Assembly (NCBI GenBank): GCA_046714215.1
Contig: JBKKBM010000082.1
Location: 1 to 26,379 of the forward strand
Length of the DNA: 26,379 nt
Reading direction: 5' to 3'
DNA from: DATLCI01 sp046714215
GTDB taxonomy: Bacteria > Acidobacteriota > Terriglobia > Terriglobales > Acidobacteriaceae
Each line of letters opens with the position of its first letter. Position 1 is the first letter of the stretch. This document shows positions 22,745 to 26,379 of this stretch, piece by piece. Position numbers and translations under genes: made by a program. Below the pieces are notes generated by a model that did no database searches, was not told where the DNA came from, and worked only from the letters and a program-made list of their open reading frames with translations.

Positions 22745-23274
22745 TGGCGACCCTCTTTACCATCGGTCACTCGACGCGCAACCTCGCTGATTTCTCCCGC
22801 GTGCTGCAAGCGCATGGACTCAATGTGCTGGCTGACATCCGCGCGTTTCCCATGTCTCGGCGGCATCCGCAATACAATCGCGAGGCGCTGGAGCTGTGGT
22901 TGCCGGAGATCGGGCTGGAGTACCGCTGGGTGCAGGCCCTGGGCGGCCGCCGAAAAAAGATAATGGCAGATTCGCCGCACCTCGCGCTACGCAATGATTC
23001 ATTCCGCAACTACGCCGACTACATGCTGACGCCGCCGTTTCAGGATGCGGTGGCGGAGCTGGTGGAACTGGCAGCGACGAAGCGCGTCGCCATCATGTGC
23101 GCGGAGCGGATGTACTTTAACTGCCATCGCATGATGGTGTCTGACTATCTGGTCGCTAATGGCCACCCTGCTCTGCATATTGACGATGAGAAGCCGCCGC
23201 GCGAGCACCAACTGATGGAGGAGGCGCGGGTGGTCGACGGACAGTTGATATATAAAGGGGACAGGCTGTTGTGA
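22744..23274 (+). CDS. DUF488 family protein
   Basis: The 176-aa protein starts with TLFTIGHSTRNL and has the family motifs DIRAFPMSRRHPQYN, ALGGRR and the C-terminal IMCAERMYFNCHR with two Cys. DUF488 proteins are small and soluble and of unknown function; the conserved CAE-x5-CHR motif suggests a metal- or redox-active site. The GTG start (22744-22746) shares one base with the selA stop TAG (22742-22744), so the two are translationally coupled. That link may be operonic convenience and does not show a role in selenium metabolism. Confidence 0.88.
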   Translation: MATLFTIGHSTRNLADFSRVLQAHGLNVLADIRAFPMSRRHPQYNREALELWLPEIGLEYRWVQALGGRRKKIMADSPHLALRNDSFRNYADYMLTPPFQDAVAELVELAATKRVAIMCAERMYFNCHRMMVSDYLVANGHPALHIDDEKPPREHQLMEEARVVDGQLIYKGDRLL

Positions 23275-23410
23275 ATTTGTAATTGGTAATTGAGTAATTT
23301 GTAATGTGAACCCAAGGATTTGTAATGTGTAATTTTGCAAATGTCTGATTAGTAGTGTTTATGGTTTTCAAATTTCAAATTTCAAATTACAAATTACTCA
23401 ATTACAAATT
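23274..23410. repeat. Heptamer-based inverted repeat, includes copy 2 of the 25-nt element
   Basis: The left arm (23274-23305) and the right arm (23386-23410, read in reverse complement) are the same sequence except that the left arm has one extra GGTAATT unit. The left arm contains the 25 nt found at 1553-1577. Next to the right arm, CAAATTT occurs twice and CAAATTA twice in tandem 7-nt steps (about 23369-23396). Confidence 0.8.
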
Positions 23411-23418
23411 GCCCCCCC
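23275..23418 (+). other. AT-rich repeat island between the DUF488 gene and acpS
   Basis: The whole 144-bp gap is AT-rich within GC-rich surroundings. It is made of heptamer-like units (TTGTAAT, GGTAATT, CAAATTT, CAAATTA) and ends with a run of seven C (23412-23418) directly before the acpS ATG. No ORF, terminator or Shine-Dalgarno sequence was seen. Confidence 0.75.
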
Positions 23419-23796
23419 ATGATCGTTGGCACTGGCATCGACATCACCGAAGTAGCTCGCATCGCGGCGGCCATTGAGCGCTACGGCGAGCGCTTCCTGC
23501 GGCGCGTCTACACGCCCCGCGAGATCGAGTATTGCCGTTCCAAGCGCAACGCCAATGAGCGTTTCGCTGCCCGCTTCGCCGCGAAAGAAGCAGCGATGAA
23601 GGCTATTGGCACCGGATTGCGCCGGGGCGTGACCTGGCAGGACGTAGAAGTAGCGCACCAGCCTGGCGGGCGTCCCACCATTGTCTTCACCGGTAAAGCT
23701 GCCGAATTCGCAGCCCAGCTCGGCGTCAAGCACGTGGCTCTGTCGCTCACCCATACGGCGGAGACGGCGATGGCGCAAGTGATCCTTGAAAGTTGA
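23419..23796 (+). CDS. acpS: Holo-[acyl-carrier-protein] synthase
   Basis: AcpS transfers 4'-phosphopantetheine from CoA to the DSL serine of apo-ACP. At 125 aa it is the normal bacterial form. The metal-binding Asp8 (GTGIDI) and Glu57 (RFAAKEAAMKAIGTG), and the C-terminal HVALSLTHT, are all present. ATG 23419 is fixed by the conserved N-terminus MIVGTGIDI. There is no ribosome site: the start follows seven C and an AT-rich repeat. Its likely substrates include the two ACPs encoded near 10.4-10.9 kb. Confidence 0.95.
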   Translation: MIVGTGIDITEVARIAAAIERYGERFLRRVYTPREIEYCRSKRNANERFAARFAAKEAAMKAIGTGLRRGVTWQDVEVAHQPGGRPTIVFTGKAAEFAAQLGVKHVALSLTHTAETAMAQVILES

Positions 23797-23945
23797 CTCC
23801 GAAGCCTGACCCCGGAACGCAACCGCGCGCCGTGGAGTTGGGATCGGCCGTGAATGCCCCCGACTTTCGTGGGCTCTGCCGCCGCCGCCCTCTAGAGCAG
23901 CGCGGCCTAAAGTGGAATCCCGGCAACCCCGAACGCCATTTGTCA

Positions 23946-23951
23946 TATAAT
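23946..23951 (+). promoter_or_regulatory. Probable -10 element close to the kinase start
   Basis: A perfect TATAAT at 23946-23951 lies 19 bp before ATG 23971, so a start 6-8 bp downstream would leave a leader of about 12-14 nt. No good -35 match was found. The rest of the 23797-23945 gap shows no gene or terminator. Confidence 0.5.
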
Positions 23952-23970
23952 CCCGCCAGCCTTCCTCCCT

Positions 23971-26379
23971 ATGGGTCTCACTCCCGGCACAAAACTCGGG
24001 CCGTATGAAGTCATCTCCGCCATCGGCGCGGGCGGCATGGGGGAGGTGTATCGCGCGCGCGACACGCGGCTGGAACGCGATGTCGCCATCAAAGTGTTAC
24101 CGGAATTCTTCGCCCAGGATGCTGACCGGCTGCGCCGCTTCGAGCAGGAAGCCCGCGCCATCAGCGCGCTGAACCATCCCAACATCCTGAACATTTACGA
24201 CGTCGGCAAGAGCGGTGATGCGCCTTTCCTCGTCGCGGAACTGCTGGAGGGCGAAACGCTCGGCCACCGGCTGCAGTCCGGCCCTCTGCCGCAGCGCAAA
24301 GCCGTGGAGACGGCGGCGCAAGTGGCGCGCGGACTGGCTGCGGCGCATGACAAGGGCATCGTCCACCGCGATCTCAAGCCGGAGAATGTTTTTCTCACCG
24401 AAGATGGCCGGGTGAAGATCCTCGATTTCGGACTCGCAAAGAATATTCGCCCGGAGGCATTCGTCGCGTCGGCCTCGATGGCGACGATGGATTCACCGCA
24501 TGCTGCCCCTTCTGCCACCGCTGAGGGCCAGGTGCTGGGGACGGTCGGCTATATGTCCCCCGAGCAGGTGCGCGGTCTCGCCGCCGATCATCGCTCAGAT
24601 ATTTTTTCTTTCGGCGCCATTTTCTACGAGATGCTCTCCGGCACGCGCGCGTTCAAAAAGGATTCCGGCGTGGAGACGATGTCGGCCATCCTGAATGAAG
24701 ACCCGCCGGAGTTGACCGAGACCAACCGCAACATCGCGCCCGGCCTGGAGCGCATCGTGCGGCATTGTCTGGAGAAGGCGCCGGCCCAGCGCTTTCAATC
24801 AGCCAGCGACATTGCCTTCGACCTGGAAACGCTCTCCAGCCAGTCCGCCACTTCACTCGGCATGGCGGCGATGAAGAGTTCCGGATTCAACCAGAAACTC
24901 GCGTTACCCATCGCGGCAGCGTTGGTGCTGGTGGCCCTGGCGGGTGGATTCTTTGCGGGAAGAAGCACGAAGCGCATCCCGGAAGTCCGCTTCCAGCAAT
25001 TGACCTTCCAGCGCGGCGCATTGTTTGCGGGTCGCTTTGCCGCGGACGGACAGACCATCCTATACAGCCTTCGTAGTCATAATGAACCCCGCGAGTCGGT
25101 CTGGACTACCCGTTCCGACGTCTTGCAAGGAAGGTCGTTAGACCTGCGACGGGCCCGCGTGGTCTCGGTCTCCAAGTCAGGCGAGATGGCCGTCGTGTTG
25201 AACATTGGCCCCGTCAACAGCAGCGCGGGCACGCTGGCTACGCTGCCGGTCTCCGGTGGGGCTCCGCGTGAACTTATCCAGAACGTGCGCTCTGCAGATT
25301 ATTCGCCGGATGGCAAGAATTTCGCTATCGCAGTAAGGGGCGATGGGGACTACCGGCTGGAGTACCCGCCGGGCAAGGTCCTTTACCGTTACCCGGGAGT
25401 GTTGAGCGATGTGCGGTTCTCTCCGGACGGCTCGAAGATCGCGTTTGCCGAACATCCGGTCGCGATCGACACCCGCGGCATGGTCGCGGTTATCCATGCG
25501 GATGGCCAGAACTATAAAGTGGTGACGCCGGAGTATGCCGACATCACTGGTATCGCCTGGGCTGCGGACAGCAGGGAGATTTTCTATAGCGCCAGTGACA
25601 GCGGCATTTCCGCATCGCTCTATGCCGTGACCACTTCAGGAAAGATTCGCAGCATCGAACGCGCTCCCGGCAGCCTCCACCTGTTTGACATCAACCAGAA
25701 GGGTGAAATGCTGGTGGCGCATTATTCCAAGCGCCGTGAAGTCTTTGGCAAAGCGCCGGGGTCGCAGAATTACACCGAACTCTCCGTGTTTGATTATTCC
25801 ATCCCCGCCGCCATCTCGGAAGACGGCCGCCAAGCGGTGGTGATCGAAGAGGGTGAAGGCGGAGGGCCGCGGTACTCGATCTTCTTGCGCAATACCGACG
25901 GCTCGCCCCCGGTGCGACTGGGCGAAGGCGTCGCTTCCGATATCTCACGGGACGGAAAATGGGTATCCGGCGGCACCATTACGGTCCCCTCGCCGCTCAT
26001 TCTTTTTCCCACCGGTGCGGGTGAGACCAAGACCTTCGTGAACAACGGTATGAACCATGAGGATTCGCAATTCTTCCAGGATGGCAAGCGCATCTTTTTC
26101 ACTGGCCGGGAAAAAGGTAAGGGCGCACGCCACTGGATCATGAATGTTGACGGCAGCGCCCTCCGCCCGGTCACCGCGGAGAACCAGACGGGAGTGCTCA
26201 GCCAGGACGAGACGGAGGTCTTCATTGTTCGCGAGAGCACGCTTTACTCCACCAACATCGAGACCGGTCAGGAGAGGAAGCTGAGAGACGCTCTACCCTT
26301 CGAGGGCTTGGCCTTCTTTAACTGGAGCGACAAAAAGGGAAAAGCATATTTTGGCAGCCGGGAGAACACCGTGCTGACT
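23971..26379 (+). CDS. Membrane Ser/Thr protein kinase with C-terminal TolB-like propeller (3' truncated)
   Basis: The frame runs open from ATG 23971 to the window end (803 codons, no stop), so the C-terminus is missing. The kinase domain (about 10-285) is complete: glycine loop GAGGMGEVY (19-27), VAIK with Lys41, HRDLKPEN (132-139), DFG (152-154), GTVGYMSPEQ (190-199). One TM helix (about 310-330) follows. After it come beta-propeller-type repeats with words such as DYSPDGKNFAI, RFSPDGSKIAF and WAADSREIFY, characteristic of TolB/WD40-like PD40 repeats. The expected topology is kinase in the cytoplasm and propeller outside. The leader has no Shine-Dalgarno sequence. This architecture is common in Acidobacteriota. 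Confidence 0.93.
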   Translation, partial: MGLTPGTKLGPYEVISAIGAGGMGEVYRARDTRLERDVAIKVLPEFFAQDADRLRRFEQEARAISALNHPNILNIYDVGKSGDAPFLVAELLEGETLGHRLQSGPLPQRKAVETAAQVARGLAAAHDKGIVHRDLKPENVFLTEDGRVKILDFGLAKNIRPEAFVASASMATMDSPHAAPSATAEGQVLGTVGYMSPEQVRGLAADHRSDIFSFGAIFYEMLSGTRAFKKDSGVETMSAILNEDPPELTETNRNIAPGLERIVRHCLEKAPAQRFQSASDIAFDLETLSSQSATSLGMAAMKSSGFNQKLALPIAAALVLVALAGGFFAGRSTKRIPEVRFQQLTFQRGALFAGRFAADGQTILYSLRSHNEPRESVWTTRSDVLQGRSLDLRRARVVSVSKSGEMAVVLNIGPVNSSAGTLATLPVSGGAPRELIQNVRSADYSPDGKNFAIAVRGDGDYRLEYPPGKVLYRYPGVLSDVRFSPDGSKIAFAEHPVAIDTRGMVAVIHADGQNYKVVTPEYADITGIAWAADSREIFYSASDSGISASLYAVTTSGKIRSIERAPGSLHLFDINQKGEMLVAHYSKRREVFGKAPGSQNYTELSVFDYSIPAAISEDGRQAVVIEEGEGGGPRYSIFLRNTDGSPPVRLGEGVASDISRDGKWVSGGTITVPSPLILFPTGAGETKTFVNNGMNHEDSQFFQDGKRIFFTGREKGKGARHWIMNVDGSALRPVTAENQTGVLSQDETEVFIVRESTLYSTNIETGQERKLRDALPFEGLAFFNWSDKKGKAYFGSRENTVLT

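Noticed and set aside
23274..23410. CRISPR array suspicion from repeated words
   Set aside because: Units are 7-nt heptamers without unique spacers of constant length, and no cas genes are near.

Overview
The window is GC-rich, densely coded bacterial chromosome. It is most likely from Acidobacteriota (Terriglobia/Koribacter-like). That is an inference from three things: a Ser/Thr kinase fused to a TolB-like propeller, a TonB receptor with an N-terminal carboxypeptidase-regulatory-like domain, and AT-rich heptamer repeats set in a GC-rich background. No rRNA is present to confirm it. No phage, transposase or CRISPR array was seen.

Layout, left to right. (1) 1-4640, + strand: a housekeeping block made of the 3' end of ispE, tRNA-Gln(TTG), prs, rplY, pth, rpsF, rpsR and rplI, closed by an intrinsic terminator. 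The ispE/tRNA-Gln/prs/rplY/pth order is the one known from Pseudomonas. S18 carries a low-complexity N-terminal extension of about 95 residues, and perfect hairpins sit on both sides of rpsR. (2) 4757-9025, + strand: a four-gene unit with an ECF sigma factor, a membrane anti-sigma-like protein with C-terminal HEAT repeats, a secreted DUF4097 beta-solenoid protein, and a secreted double-PDZ protein with a coiled-coil tail and no protease domain. A UNCG-loop terminator ends it. This is the best candidate here for an under-described system, probably envelope sensing. (3) 9040-10972, - strand: two tandem acyl carrier proteins and fabF, with a good sigma70-type promoter and a terminator. (4) 11048-13500, - strand: a BtuB-like TonB receptor behind a cobalamin riboswitch and a near-consensus promoter. 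(5) 13529-18826, - strand: a GAF-GAF-GGDEF diguanylate cyclase, a PilZ protein with a degenerate receiver-like N-terminus, a NatA/NatB-type ABC exporter pair, and a DUF374 acyltransferase. (6) 18973-23796, + strand: recG, selA, a DUF488 gene and acpS. (7) 23971-26379, + strand: a membrane Ser/Thr kinase with a propeller domain, running off the window end.

Functional links: acpS makes the holo form of ACPs such as those encoded near 10.5 kb. The GGDEF and PilZ genes form a c-di-GMP producer/receptor pair. selA implies a selenocysteine pathway whose other genes lie elsewhere. Noncoding DNA holds several structured elements: a heptamer-repeat palindrome directly against the acpS start, with a 25-nt exact copy upstream of rplY about 21.7 kb away; a nested inverted repeat in the recG leader; and short perfect palindromes between genes.
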